Part shown: in pieces, positions 53,637-62,881 of the stretch
How the letters are laid out: each line of letters starts with the position of its first letter
Numbering within the stretch: the first letter of the stretch is position 1
Assembly (NCBI RefSeq): GCF_008329905.1
Contig: NZ_CP032155.1
Span: forward strand, 3,534,001 to 3,598,000
From: Mycobacterium sp. ELW1
Lineage (GTDB): Bacteria; Actinomycetota; Actinomycetes; Mycobacteriales; Mycobacteriaceae
Direction: 5' to 3'
Length of the DNA stretch: 64,000 bases
Notes under the pieces: generated by a model
What the model was told of the DNA's origin: nothing
Seen by the model: the letters and a program-made list of their open reading frames with translations, nothing else
Database searches by the model: none
Made by a program: the position numbers and the translations under genes

Positions 53637-53715
53637 CCGTCCCCAGATCGGCGTCCATCCCCAGGGCGGCTCCGCGATCAATTTTTTGTCAGTGGTTCGC
53701 ACTAGTGTTCGAAGT

Positions 53716-55075
53716 GTGAGTGGGATCGATGTCATGCGGGAGGCACGCGCTCGATACCTCGAGTGCGTGGCCGCAGTCGATCTCGATGAGCTTTCCTCGG
53801 CCGACCGTTTTGGTGCTCGAGGAGTGGGAGTCCGCAATACGTCATCAGGTCGCGCTATCTCACACATTGATTTCTCGGCTAGAACAGGTCGAAGGCTGCC
53901 CGCCGGTGGCGATCACCTTGGCCGACGTACTGCGGATCAGCCCGCGTGAGGCCAAACGGCGTATCCGGGATGCCGAGCAACTCGCACCCCGCCGAGCGTT
54001 GACCGGTCAGCCGCTACCGCCACTTCTGCCGGAAACCTCGAAGGCGTGGCATGAGGGGCGACTCGACAGTGAACACCTGCGGGTGATCCAGAAGTTTTTC
54101 CGCGACCTACCCGATCACGTGCCCCCGGTCGAGGTTGAGAAGGCCGAGAAGTCATTAGCCGACAAGGCGTCGGTGTTGCGGCCCGATCAACTCGAGAAAG
54201 TCGCCCACCGGTTGGCCTTGCATCTCAATCCTGACGGGACATTCTCCGACGAAGACCGAGCCCGCAAACGCGGCTTCGTCTGGTGCGGCGGCCAACAGGT
54301 CGACGGCATGAGCGTGGGCCGATTGATCGCCGACCCCGAGCTGCGGTCGCTGATCGACGCTTGGATGGCAAAGTTCGCCGCACCGGGAATGTGTAATCCG
54401 GCCGACGAGAGCCCCACCACCACCCCAACCGGCGAAGTCGCCGAGCGGGATCTCCGCAGTTATGGCCAACGTCAGCACGATGCGCTCAAGGCCCTGCTGC
54501 GAGTGTCGTTGGGTGATCCGAAGTTCGGCCAGCACAACGGGTTACCGGTCACAGTGATCGTGTCGGCGACCCTGCAGGACATTCAGGCCAAGACCGGGCA
54601 TGGGGTCACCGCCGCCGGCACGTTGCTGCCGATCTCGGAGGTCATCCGGCTCGGCGCCCACGCGTATCACTATCTGGCCCTGTTCGACAAAGTCGATGGC
54701 CGCGGGTTGTGGCTGGGCCGCACCAAACGCGTCGCCTCGGCCGATCAGCGAATAATGCTGCACAGCAAGGAACGTGGCTGCACACGCCCCGGATGCGACG
54801 CACCCGGCTATCTCACCGAAGTGCACCATGTCGACGAATGGGCCGATGGCGGCCTGACGAACATCGACAGGCTCACCCTTACCTGCCGACCCGATCACCG
54901 GCTACTCGACCAAGGCTGGAGAACGCGAAAACTCGCCAATGGCGACACCGAGTGGATCCCACCACCCGAACTACCCATGCTGCATCGCGGTACCAACGAC
55001 TATCACCATCCCGAGCAGCTGCTCGGGAACGACGTCGACCCGCCCGCCGAAGACACCGGCGACCCGGCTGCCTGA
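53716..55075 (+). pseudogene. 13E12-family DUF222/HNH protein with an N-terminal frameshift
   Basis: The protein carries a DUF222 domain and a C-terminal HNH endonuclease-like motif (CTRPGCDAPGYLTEVHHVDEWADGG, then TNIDRLTLTCRPDHRLL), as in the M. tuberculosis REP13E12 proteins. From GTG 53716 the first frame reads SGIDVMREARARYLECVAAV to SSADR, then shifts. The rest of the protein (VLEEWESAIRHQVALSHTLI onward) is in the next frame. Removing one base from the TTTTGG run at 53808-53813 restores a continuous protein of about 452 residues. It is a pseudogene, a slippage allele or a sequencing error. An in-frame ATG at 53720 gives a different, poor N-terminus. Confidence 0.75.
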
Positions 55076-55098
55076 TTTGCGGTCGGCGAGCCAGCCGC

Positions 55099-55824
55099 CT
55101 AGTTGGTCGCGCCCGCCAACGAGCGGGCGATCCGCGCCGCCGATGCGGCGACCAGTGGCTGACATCGCTGCGCGAGCACCCGGTCCGAAGTGACCAGCCC
55201 GATCGCGGCACGCGAACCGACCGTGGCGGCCACCGACACCATCGGGCCGGCGTAGTCACCGTGGCGCACGACGACGCGGCGGCGGACCTTGTGCAGTTCG
55301 CCCCACCACGTCGCGTCGGGCTCCCAGCCCTGGACATAACTCAGTTCGGCGACCACGTCCTCCGGCGACAACCCGGCCAGCGCGGCGACGCCCAGCGCCA
55401 CCCGGTGGGCCGGGATCCGCACGCCGACCGAGGTCGGCACCTGCCGCGCCGACGGCCCGCCCAGCTTGTCCAGATGTACGACCTCACCGCGGTCGAGCAG
55501 GCCCAGATGCACCACCGCACCGGTGCGCACCTGAAGCTCGTGCAGCACCGGCGCCGCGACCGACCGCAGCCGGACGTCGGCACTGTCACCGGTGCCCCAC
55601 GCCGAAGTCCGCGCGCCGAGCCGATAGCCGCGACCCGAATGCGTCAGCCACTGCAGCCGCACCAGCTGGTCGAGAATCCGGTGCGTGGTCGAACGCGGCA
55701 GATGCGCCCGTGCGGCGATCTGATCCAGCGTGAGACCTGCTGACGTGTCGTCGAACGCGTCGATGATGGCCGTGAACCGGTCGAGCATCGAGGCCGGCGC
55801 GGTATCGGTGAGAGCCGCGGTCAT
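55099..55824 (-). CDS. IclR-family transcriptional regulator
   Basis: A 241-residue regulator. The N-terminal winged helix reads RFTAIIDAFDDTSAGLTLDQIAARAHLPRSTTHRILDQLVRLQWL (about 14-58), and the ligand domain covers LRSVAAPVLHELQVRTGAVVHLGLLDRGEVVHLDKLGG to the C-terminus. ATG 55824 with AGGAGTGCTG upstream. It is divergent from a luciferase-like/SnoaL/SDR operon with a 105-bp gap and probably controls it. The inducer is unknown. Confidence 0.9.
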   Translation of the reverse strand: MTAALTDTAPASMLDRFTAIIDAFDDTSAGLTLDQIAARAHLPRSTTHRILDQLVRLQWLTHSGRGYRLGARTSAWGTGDSADVRLRSVAAPVLHELQVRTGAVVHLGLLDRGEVVHLDKLGGPSARQVPTSVGVRIPAHRVALGVAALAGLSPEDVVAELSYVQGWEPDATWWGELHKVRRRVVVRHGDYAGPMVSVAATVGSRAAIGLVTSDRVLAQRCQPLVAASAARIARSLAGATN

Positions 55825-55929
55825 CAGCACTCCTGTCCGGTTGGGGAGAATTCGTTCTACCGCACCGTAGCGGTCTCGATCACCGGGACGCAAGCATCCG
55901 ACCGGTGTGGCGCCGGTTAGACAAGCACT

Positions 55930-56784
55930 GTGCGGATCGGACTGTCGACGCCGATGGTGATGCAGCTGCCCGGGGTGTCCTCCGCATGGGAGACCACCGC
56001 AGGCGTCGACGACCTGGCCCATATCGCCCGCACCGCTGACGAGCTGGGCTTCGACCACCTCACCTGCGCCGAACACATCGCCGTCCCGGTCGGCGACGGC
56101 GCGCAGCGCGGCCTGACCTACTGGGATCCACTCTCGACCTTCGGCTTCCTGGCCGCCCACACCACCCGGATCTCGCTGACGACATCGGTGGTGGTGCTGG
56201 GCTATCACCACCCGCTGGACATCGCCAAGCGGTTCGGCACGCTGGACCGGCTCAGCGGCGGCCGACTGGTCCTCGGCGTGGGCGTCGGGTCGCTGGCCGA
56301 GGAATTCGACCTTCTCGGCGCATCCTTCGACGACCGCGGTGAACGCGCCGACGACGCGATCCGCGCACTGCGCGCGTCGCTGTCGACCACCCGGCCGTCC
56401 TACCGCGGCAGCCATTACGCATTCGACGGGTTCGCCGTCGAGCCCTGCGCCGTGCAGGAGCGGGTGCCGATTCTGGTCGGCGGGCGCACCCTGCGATCGC
56501 TGCGCCGCGCGATCCGCCTGGCCGACGGCTGGATACCGTTCGGCCTCACCACCACCGAGATCGACGCGATGCTGGCCAAAGAGAACGTGCCGCCGGGTTT
56601 CGAGGTGGTGCTGTCGACCGGCCGTGCCGTCGATCCGATCGCCGATGCCGACCGAACGGTCAAGCGGCTCATCGCGTTACGCGATGTCGGCGCCACCGCG
56701 ATCACCTGTTCGGTGAGCGCCGACTCCCCCGAGCACTATTGCGACCAGCTCGCCGCGCTCCGGGATCTGGCCGGCGAACTGTAG
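55930..56784 (+). CDS. Luciferase-like (LLM class) oxidoreductase, probably F420-dependent
   Basis: A 284-residue TIM-barrel protein of the bacterial-luciferase superfamily. MRIGLSTPMVMQLPG, GFDHLTCAEHIAVP, RISLTTSVVVLGYHHPLDIAKRFGTLDRLSGGRLVLGVGVGSLAEEF (about 84-130) and VPILVGGRT are the core. In mycobacteria most such proteins use F420, though FMN is possible. It opens the operon divergent from iclR and is followed by a SnoaL-like gene after 11 bp, suggesting a small catabolic pathway. Confidence 0.85.
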   Translation: MRIGLSTPMVMQLPGVSSAWETTAGVDDLAHIARTADELGFDHLTCAEHIAVPVGDGAQRGLTYWDPLSTFGFLAAHTTRISLTTSVVVLGYHHPLDIAKRFGTLDRLSGGRLVLGVGVGSLAEEFDLLGASFDDRGERADDAIRALRASLSTTRPSYRGSHYAFDGFAVEPCAVQERVPILVGGRTLRSLRRAIRLADGWIPFGLTTTEIDAMLAKENVPPGFEVVLSTGRAVDPIADADRTVKRLIALRDVGATAITCSVSADSPEHYCDQLAALRDLAGEL

Positions 56785-56795
56785 AGAGGAAGCCC

Positions 56796-57272
56796 GTGAG
56801 CGATACCTTGGAGAGCCTCGCGCGACGCGTGAAAACCCTTGAAGACGAACGCGATATCGCCCGTCTCATCGCCTCCTACGGACCGCTCGTCGACTCGGGT
56901 GACCCCGACGCGGTCGCCGCGCTGTGGGCGGTCGACGGCGGCTACGACACCGGTGACTGGCAGATGTCCAGCCGCGACGACGTCGCCGCCATGGTGCGCT
57001 CGGAGGAGCATCGGGGCTTGATCGCCCGCGGCTGCTGCCACTTCTTCGGCCCGCCCGCGGTCACCGTCGACGGCGACGAGGCCGTCGCGATTTGCCAGTC
57101 GATGCTGCTGGTGCGCCGGGAGTCCCGCGGCTTCGCCGTCGCCCGGGCCGGCGTGCACCTCATCCGCCTGCAGCGCGCCGACCACGGGTGGGAGATCGTC
57201 AGCCGCACCGCCCGCCAACTCGACGGCAGCGGTCAGGCCATGACCCTGATCGCGGAAGGACTCGCCCGATGA
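56796..57272 (+). CDS. SnoaL/NTF2-like protein
   Basis: A 158-residue cone-shaped NTF2-fold protein. LEDERDIARLIASYGPLVDSGDPDAVAALWAVDGGYDTG (about 16-54) is the standard SnoaL_4 opening, followed by beta strands (AVAICQSMLLVRRE, FAVARAGVHLIRLQ, WEIVSRTARQLDG). Family members are isomerases, dehydratases or binding proteins in steroid/aromatic pathways. GTG 56796. It overlaps the following SDR by four bases, so both enzymes probably act on one route. Confidence 0.82.
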   Translation: MSDTLESLARRVKTLEDERDIARLIASYGPLVDSGDPDAVAALWAVDGGYDTGDWQMSSRDDVAAMVRSEEHRGLIARGCCHFFGPPAVTVDGDEAVAICQSMLLVRRESRGFAVARAGVHLIRLQRADHGWEIVSRTARQLDGSGQAMTLIAEGLAR

Positions 57273-58045
57273 GCGGCGCACTGGAGGGCAAGGTCGCGCT
57301 GGTCACCGGCGCCGGCGCGGGAATCGGTGCGGGCATCGCGCGCAGGTTCGCCGACGAAGGCGCCCGCGTTGTCGTGGCCGAATTCGATTCCACGGCAGGC
57401 ACGTCGGTGGCCGAGGAGATCGGCGGACTGTTCGTCGCCACTGACGTGTCCCAACGCGACCAGGTGGAGAACGCCGTCGCCGCAGCAGTGACCGAATACG
57501 GGTCGATCGATGTCCTGGTGAACAACGCCTGGGGCGGCGGCGGTATCGGCCGGGTGGAGAACAAGACCGACGACGAATTGGCCCATGGTCTCGCCGTCGG
57601 CTACTACGGCCCGTTCTGGGCGATGCGAAAAGCGTTCGGCCACATGAAGCAACGTGGCTGGGGCCGGGTGATCAACATGTGCAGCCTCAACGGCGTCAAC
57701 GCGCACATCGGCTCGCTGGAGTACAACGCCGCCAAAGAGGCGTTGCGCACGCTCACCCGCACCGCCGCACGGGAATGGGCGCCGACCGGGGTGACCGTCA
57801 ACGCCATCTGCCCGGCCGCCAAAAGTCAGGCGTTCCTGGCGGTGGCCGCCCAGCATCCCGAGATCGCGGCGATCGCCGACGCCGCGAATCCGATGGGCCG
57901 GATGGGCGACCCGTACGACGACATCGCCCCGATCGCAGTGTTTCTGGCGAGCGAGGGCTCGCGCTACCTGACCGGGAACACCCTGTTCGCCGACGGCGGC
58001 AGCCACATCAACGGTGTGGCCTGGGCGCCGGACCTGGGCGACTAG
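57269..58045 (+). CDS. SDR-family oxidoreductase
   Basis: A 258-residue classical SDR: VTGAGAGIGAGIA (about 12-24), VNNAWGGGG in place of NNAG, Ser in NMCSLNGVN and Tyr/Lys in YNAAKEALR. The C-terminus LTGNTLFADGGSHINGVAW is normal. The NNAW change at the NAG motif is unusual but known in some SDRs. Coupled to the SnoaL-like gene. Its stop abuts the stop of the convergent acyl-CoA dehydrogenase gene. Confidence 0.87.
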   Translation: MSGALEGKVALVTGAGAGIGAGIARRFADEGARVVVAEFDSTAGTSVAEEIGGLFVATDVSQRDQVENAVAAAVTEYGSIDVLVNNAWGGGGIGRVENKTDDELAHGLAVGYYGPFWAMRKAFGHMKQRGWGRVINMCSLNGVNAHIGSLEYNAAKEALRTLTRTAAREWAPTGVTVNAICPAAKSQAFLAVAAQHPEIAAIADAANPMGRMGDPYDDIAPIAVFLASEGSRYLTGNTLFADGGSHINGVAWAPDLGD

Positions 58046-59257
58046 TTACCGCAGCGGCAGACCGGTCAGCGCCCGCGCGATCACCAGTCGCTGAATCTCG
58101 CTGGTGCCCTCGAAGATCGTGAAGATCTTGGCGTCGCGGTGCATCCGCTCCACCGGGTAGTCGCGGGTGTAGCCGTTGCCGCCGAGGATCTGGATCGCCT
58201 CGTCGGTGACGTACACCGCGGTCTCGCTGGCGAACAGCTTGGCCATCGACCCCTCGGCCGACGCGAACGGCTTGTTGTTGCGCATCATCCAGCCGGCCCG
58301 CCAGATCAACAGCCGGGAGGCGTCGATGCGGCTCTTCATGTCCGCCAGCTTGAAGCCGGTGCCCTGGAAGTCGCCGATCGGGCGGCCGAATTGTTCGCGC
58401 TGGCAGGAGTATTCGAGCGCGTACTCGTAGGCGGCCCGGGCCACGCCCAGTGCCATCGCGCCGACCGCGGGCCGGGTGCGCTCGAATGTCGCCATCGCCG
58501 CCTGCCCGGAGGTGCGCTTGCCTTCCCGGGCGCGGGCGATCCGCTGCTCGAACTTCTCCATCCCGCCCAGAATCAGATTGCCTGGCACGCGGACGTTCTC
58601 GAGAACCACCTCGGCGGTGTGCGAGGCGCGGATGCCGTGCTTCTTGAACTTCTGCCCCTGTGAGAAGCCGGGGGTGTTCGGCGGAATGATGAACGTCGCC
58701 TGACCCCGGGTTCCGAGCTCGGGATACACCGAGGCCACCACTATGTGGACGTTGGCGATACCGCCGTTGGTGGCCCAGGTCTTGGTGCCGTCCAGCACCC
58801 ACTCGTCGGTGGCCTGCTCGTAGCGGGCGCGGGTGCGTACGGCGCCGACGTCGGAACCGGCGCCGGGCTCCGAGGAACAGAACGCCGCCAGGTGCGGATC
58901 GCCCGGGGTGCCGAACATCTCGGGCAGCCAGTGGCCCAGCTGCTCGGGGGTGCCGTTGGCGGCCAGCGATGCGGCGGCCAGCCCGGTGCCCAGGATCGAC
59001 AGCGCGATGCCGGCGTCGCCCCAGAACAGTTCCTCGAACACGGTGATCATCCCGAGGCCGGAGGGTTCGACGGACATCTCGGCGAAAAGCTCAGGGGTGT
59101 AGAGGCCGACCTTGGCGGCCTCTTGGATCAGCGGCCAGGGGGTTTCTTCGCGCTCGTCCCACTCGGCGGCCGCGGGTCGCACCACGTCGGCGGCGAACTG
59201 GTGCACCCAGTCGCGGACGGTGACGACTTCTTCTGGCAGTTCAAGGGAGAAAGTCAT
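58046..59257 (-). CDS. Acyl-CoA dehydrogenase (FadE type)
   Basis: A 403-residue acyl-CoA dehydrogenase. FAD/substrate motifs are [20 protein letters not shown] (about 131-150), [47 protein letters not shown] and [23 protein letters not shown]. The catalytic base Glu is in [17 protein letters not shown], so it is likely active. It introduces a 2,3 double bond in an acyl-CoA. A palindrome 83 bp upstream may be a repressor site. Its specificity is unknown. Confidence 0.9.
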   Translation of the reverse strand: MTFSLELPEEVVTVRDWVHQFAADVVRPAAAEWDEREETPWPLIQEAAKVGLYTPELFAEMSVEPSGLGMITVFEELFWGDAGIALSILGTGLAAASLAANGTPEQLGHWLPEMFGTPGDPHLAAFCSSEPGAGSDVGAVRTRARYEQATDEWVLDGTKTWATNGGIANVHIVVASVYPELGTRGQATFIIPPNTPGFSQGQKFKKHGIRASHTAEVVLENVRVPGNLILGGMEKFEQRIARAREGKRTSGQAAMATFERTRPAVGAMALGVARAAYEYALEYSCQREQFGRPIGDFQGTGFKLADMKSRIDASRLLIWRAGWMMRNNKPFASAEGSMAKLFASETAVYVTDEAIQILGGNGYTRDYPVERMHRDAKIFTIFEGTSEIQRLVIARALTGLPLR

Positions 59258-59339
59258 GGCTGTGCAGGCTCCGGATCAAGTCGTACCGCGTCGGCCGCAC
59301 CAAGTGACGACGACCAGACTGCAGTCGGCGGTAAATCGT

Positions 59340-59356
59340 TACAGTGAACGACTGTA
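59340..59356. promoter_or_regulatory. Inverted repeat upstream of the acyl-CoA dehydrogenase gene
   Basis: TACAGT (59340-59345) and ACTGTA (59351-59356) with a 5-base spacer, in the 151-bp gap upstream of the minus-strand acyl-CoA dehydrogenase gene. A TetR/FadR-type repressor could bind here. No regulator gene is adjacent. Confidence 0.4.
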
Positions 59357-59408
59357 CACCGAGTGGGAACCGATCGGACCTGCGACATTCGTCACATGTT
59401 CAACGAAA

Positions 59409-60248
59409 TCAGGCGGGCTGGGTCACGAAGTCGATGAGTTCCTCGACCCGGCCGATCAGTTCAGGCTCCAGATCGGTCCAATCCCGCACCGACGACCGGA
59501 TCCGCTGCCACGCCCGGGCGATGTCGGCCTGGTTGTTGTGCGGCCACCGCAGCGCGGCGCAGATCCCGTGCTTCCATTCGACGTCGCGTGGGATCGACGG
59601 CCACGCACTCAACCCGACGCGCTCCGGCTTGACGGCCTGCCAGATGTCCACATAGGGATGGCCCACCACCAGCGTGTGCTCACCGCCGGGACCACGCCGG
59701 ACGGCGTCGGCGATGCGGGCCTCCTTGGAACCGGTGACCAGGTGATCCACCAGGACGCCGAGCCGACGACCCGGACCTGGCCGGAAGTCGGCCACGATGC
59801 CGGCGAGATCGTCGACCCCGCCGAGATACTCGACGACGACGCCCTCGACCCGCAGATCCTCGCCCCACACCTGCTCGACGAGTTCGGCGTCGTGCCGGCC
59901 CTCGACATAGATGCGGCTGGCCAGGGCGACCTTGGCGCGGGTGTCGGCCACCTTCACCGAGCCGGATTTCGTGCGTTGCGCGGCCGCCGGTGCCTGCCGA
60001 CGCAGTCCGGTCAGGATCACCGGCCTGCCCTCGTACAGGAAGCCCGGCCCGAGCGGAAACACCCGCCGCTTGCCGTTGCGGTCCTCGAGTTCGACCCGCG
60101 GTCCTTCGACGCCGACCACCGCGCCGACGAACCCTGATTGCGGGTCCTCGACGACCATTCCAAGTTCGACGGCCTGCTCGGTCGAGCGGGTTCGGTTCGA
60201 CCTGTGCGGGTTGTTGGACAGTACGTCGGCGCCATAGCGATCAGCCAC
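59409..60248 (-). CDS. DUF3097 protein with TOPRIM-like core
   Basis: A 279-residue actinobacterial protein. After an N-terminal SH3-like or beta-barrel region (VVEDPQSGFVGAVVGVEGPRVELEDRNG) comes RIYVEGRHDAELVEQVWG (about 112-129) and RRLGVLVDHLVTGSKEARIAD. These match the TOPRIM pattern: a Glu near the first strand and a DxD-like acidic strand (here DH). TOPRIM folds occur in topoisomerases, primases and RNase M5, so a nucleic-acid role is possible. The family is named DUF3097, so function is not assigned. Confidence 0.8.
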   Translation of the reverse strand: MADRYGADVLSNNPHRSNRTRSTEQAVELGMVVEDPQSGFVGAVVGVEGPRVELEDRNGKRRVFPLGPGFLYEGRPVILTGLRRQAPAAAQRTKSGSVKVADTRAKVALASRIYVEGRHDAELVEQVWGEDLRVEGVVVEYLGGVDDLAGIVADFRPGPGRRLGVLVDHLVTGSKEARIADAVRRGPGGEHTLVVGHPYVDIWQAVKPERVGLSAWPSIPRDVEWKHGICAALRWPHNNQADIARAWQRIRSSVRDWTDLEPELIGRVEELIDFVTQPA

Positions 60249-60335
60249 CCGGCGATCGTAGGGGCCGCCGCCGCGAATGCGGCCCTGTCGCGCGGCGCGT
60301 CGGCATATCCTCTCGGCAACAAAAGGGGATCGTCG

Positions 60336-61568
60336 ATGGTGCTCAAAGTTGCGGTGTCACCGGACATGATGGGCGGCGACGTCGACGAGGGCTACGGCAA
60401 GGTGGCCGACGCCTTCCGCGCGAATCTGGCGTCCGGCAAGGAGATCGGCGCCGCTGTGGCGGTGTATCGCGACGGCATCAAGGTCGTCGACCTGTGGGGT
60501 GGTTACCGCGACGGAACAGCCAGGGCACCGTGGCAGGCCGACACGATGGTCAACATGTTCTCCACGACCAAGGGTGTCACCGCGATGGCCTTCGCGGTGG
60601 CGGTCTCCAAGGGGCTGCTGTCCTACGACGCCAGGGTCGCGGACTACTGGCCGGAATTCGCCCAGTCCGGCAAGGGCGGGGTGACCGTGCGCCAGCTGCT
60701 GGCCCATCAAGCCGGCTTGTGTGCGCTCACCCCGGCCCCGAGCCTCGCCGACGTCGCCGATCCGGACCGGCTGGCGCCGATCCTGGCCCGCCAGGCCCCG
60801 GCGTGGCGGCCGGGCACCCGGCACGGCTACCACGCGATCACGTTGGGCTGGTACCAATCCGAATTGATTCGCCGGACCGACCCGGCGGGCCGCACGGTGG
60901 GCCGGTTCCTGGCCGACGAGATCGCCACGCCGCTGGGGCTGGATCTGCATATCGGCCTGCCTGCCGAGGTCGACCGCAGCCGGGTCGCGCACCTGCATCA
61001 GTGGAAGCGGGCCGAATCGCTGCTGCACCTCAACGTGATGCCGGCCGGCTTTGCGCTGGCGGCGCTGAACCCGGTAGGACTGGCCGCCCGAGCCACCGGC
61101 GTGCCCAGCGACGTCAAACCGTGGGATGGCGATTACAACCGCGACGAGGTGCGCGCGGTGGAAATGCCGTCGAGCAACGGGATCGGCACGGCCCGCGCGG
61201 TGGCCCGGCTCTACGGCGCGGCTGCGGCCGGCGGTGCCGACCTGGGTTTGACCGGCGCGGTGCTGGACGACCTCGCCGGGCCCGCGCCGACGCCCAGCGG
61301 TGGCATCCGCGACCGGGTGATGAACGTCAAGATCCTGTACTCGCTGGGTTTCTGCAAACCGGTGCCGGCGGTGCAGTTCGGGTCGTCCGACAAGGCTTTC
61401 GGCACACCGGGTTTCGGCGGATCGTTCGGATTCGCCGACCCCGACACCGGCATCGGCTTCGGCTACGTGATGAACCGCCTCGGCTTCCACCTGGCCAGCG
61501 ATCCACGTGAACTGGCACTGCGGCAGGCGGTCTTTCGCGACGTGCTCGGAGCGCGGCCGCAGTCGTGA
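60336..61568 (+). CDS. Serine beta-lactamase-like esterase
   Basis: A 410-residue beta-lactamase-family hydrolase without a signal peptide. The nucleophile SxxK is in NMFSTTKGVTAMAFAVAVSKGLL (about 75-97), the catalytic Tyr in GTRHGYHAITLGWY, and a FGTPGFGGSFGFADPDTGIGFGYVMN C-terminal strand carries the HTG-like position. This GYHAxTxG form is typical of EstB/LipL-type esterases in mycobacteria. ATG 60336 follows the site AAAAGGGGA. Substrate unknown. Confidence 0.85.
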   Translation: MVLKVAVSPDMMGGDVDEGYGKVADAFRANLASGKEIGAAVAVYRDGIKVVDLWGGYRDGTARAPWQADTMVNMFSTTKGVTAMAFAVAVSKGLLSYDARVADYWPEFAQSGKGGVTVRQLLAHQAGLCALTPAPSLADVADPDRLAPILARQAPAWRPGTRHGYHAITLGWYQSELIRRTDPAGRTVGRFLADEIATPLGLDLHIGLPAEVDRSRVAHLHQWKRAESLLHLNVMPAGFALAALNPVGLAARATGVPSDVKPWDGDYNRDEVRAVEMPSSNGIGTARAVARLYGAAAAGGADLGLTGAVLDDLAGPAPTPSGGIRDRVMNVKILYSLGFCKPVPAVQFGSSDKAFGTPGFGGSFGFADPDTGIGFGYVMNRLGFHLASDPRELALRQAVFRDVLGARPQS

Positions 61569-61598
61569 GAGGCCACCGGATCGACGTGAGTTGATGAC

Positions 61599-61621
61599 TC
61601 GCCCCGCAACGGCGGGGGCGA
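61599..61621 (+). terminator. Hairpin after the beta-lactamase-like esterase gene
   Basis: TCGCCCCGC (61599-61607) can pair with GCGGGGGCGA (61612-61621, one bulged G) in the gap after the stop at 61568. No T run follows. The hairpin ends just before the ribosome site of the next gene. Confidence 0.4.
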
Positions 61622-61639
61622 CTGGAGGCAATCGTCCCT

Positions 61640-62281
61640 GTGTCGGGGGCAGTTCGGCTCTTACTCTGGCCGTCGGATGCCACCCACTATGGAGTGGTGA
61701 CGACCGGCACCGACAGCACGCTCATCGATCAGGCGATGCCACGCTACGACGTGACAATCGCCGAAAGCACGGTGGTACAGGCGGACTCGGACACAACATA
61801 TCGCGCCACTCGAAGTCTGGACCTGCTACGGGTACACACCCCGCTCCTCGACGCCGCCATGTGGGTGCGGCAGTTGCCGATGAGGCTGACCGGGCATGCG
61901 GCGCCACCCTCGTCACCGGTCGTGGTCGGCGATGGGCTCGGCATCCCGGGTTGGCTGGTGCTGGGCGAGCGCGAGGGACATGAAATCGTGTTGGGCGCAG
62001 TGGGACGGTTCTGGCGCCCTGTCATCGACTGGCGGACCGTCGACGCCGACGAGTTCGGTCATTTCACCGAACCCGGGTGGGGCAAGATTGCTGCCGGCTT
62101 CTCGATACTGCCCCACGGATCAAGCGAAACTTTGGTCACGTATGAATGTCGCACGGCTACAACGGATCCGGCTTCTCGTCGAAGCTTCGCCAGGTACTGG
62201 TGGCTGGTGCGCCCGTTCGTGGGGCACATCATGCGAGCCACGCTGCACCAGATCAAGAATGACGCGGAGGGCGTGAGGTGA
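61640..62281 (+). CDS. SRPBCC-fold protein coupled to a flavodoxin
   Basis: A 213-residue protein of START/SRPBCC type: MPRYDVTIAESTVVQADSDTTYRATRSLDLLRV (about 33-65), PGWLVLGEREGHEIVLGAVGRFW and AAGFSILPHGSSETLVTYECRTATTD. Related domains are found in many actinobacterial genes of unknown ligand. GTG 61640 follows GGAGG at an 11-base spacing; GTG 61697 is an alternative start that loses 19 residues. The stop overlaps the flavodoxin gene by four bases (GTGA), implying joint action. Confidence 0.75.
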   Translation: MSGAVRLLLWPSDATHYGVVTTGTDSTLIDQAMPRYDVTIAESTVVQADSDTTYRATRSLDLLRVHTPLLDAAMWVRQLPMRLTGHAAPPSSPVVVGDGLGIPGWLVLGEREGHEIVLGAVGRFWRPVIDWRTVDADEFGHFTEPGWGKIAAGFSILPHGSSETLVTYECRTATTDPASRRSFARYWWLVRPFVGHIMRATLHQIKNDAEGVR

Positions 62282-62778
62282 AGCGCGTACTCGTTGCCTA
62301 TGGCTCAACCCGGGGTGGCACCGCCAAACTGGCGGCCATGATCGGTGAGGCGCTCACCGAGGCAGGCTTGACTGCAGTGGTGATGCCGGCCCGGGATGTC
62401 ATGGGCCTGGCCGATGTCGATGCGGTGATCGTGGCAGGGGCGCTCTACGCGAACAGATGGCACCGTGACGCGAGGCGCTTCGTCCGCCGACACAGCTCAC
62501 CGCTGCGCGACCTGCCCGTGTGGCTCGTCAGCAGCGGGCCGCTGGACGACTCAGCGGCGAGAGGCGTTATCGCGCCCACCCGCCAGGTGGCGAAACTCAT
62601 CGAGCGGGTTGGAGCCCGCGGCCATCAGACGTTCGGTGGATCGTTGGCAACAGATGCACGGGGCTTTCCCGCGAGCGCGATGGCGAGGACCAGGGCCGGA
62701 GACTGGACCGATGTCGATCACGTACGTCGATGGGTCGCCACCATCGCACAACAGCTGGTGTCCGCGGACGCCAGCTGA
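62278..62778 (+). CDS. Flavodoxin-domain protein
   Basis: A 166-residue protein with the flavodoxin fold. The FMN phosphate loop is VAYGSTRGGTAKLAAMIGEAL (about 5-25), followed by ADVDAVIVAGALYANRWHRDARRFVRRHSSPL and PVWLVSSGPL. This is the long-chain flavodoxin/HemG-like type (flavodoxin_5), some members of which oxidise protoporphyrinogen. GTG 62278 is coupled to the SRPBCC gene before it. The electron donor and target are unknown. Confidence 0.82.
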   Translation: MKRVLVAYGSTRGGTAKLAAMIGEALTEAGLTAVVMPARDVMGLADVDAVIVAGALYANRWHRDARRFVRRHSSPLRDLPVWLVSSGPLDDSAARGVIAPTRQVAKLIERVGARGHQTFGGSLATDARGFPASAMARTRAGDWTDVDHVRRWVATIAQQLVSADAS

Positions 62779-62844
62779 GTAAAGCTGCAGAGCAACCGCG
62801 CACGACGCTCGGCTGATCGCCCGCTTCCGTGATCAGCCGCACAC

Positions 62845-62875
62845 TTGACTTGAAGCGCTTTAAGTTCGACATAGT
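62845..62875 (+). promoter_or_regulatory. MerR-type promoter with 19-bp spacer and central dyad
   Basis: TTGACT (62845-62850), a 19-base spacer and CATAGT (62870-62875) form a MerR-type over-long promoter. A near-perfect dyad (62848-62865, arms ACTTGAAGC / GCTTTAAGT) spans the spacer. The start point would fall at about 62882, the ATG of the MerR gene itself, so the mRNA would be leaderless. Confidence 0.75.
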
Positions 62876-62881
62876 GGCTGT

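Noticed and set aside
55825..55929. Short repeats (GACCGGT / CCGGTTA, AGAATTCGTTCT) between iclR and the luciferase-like gene
   Set aside because: A divergent promoter and an IclR site must be here, but none of the repeats is long or symmetrical enough to call.
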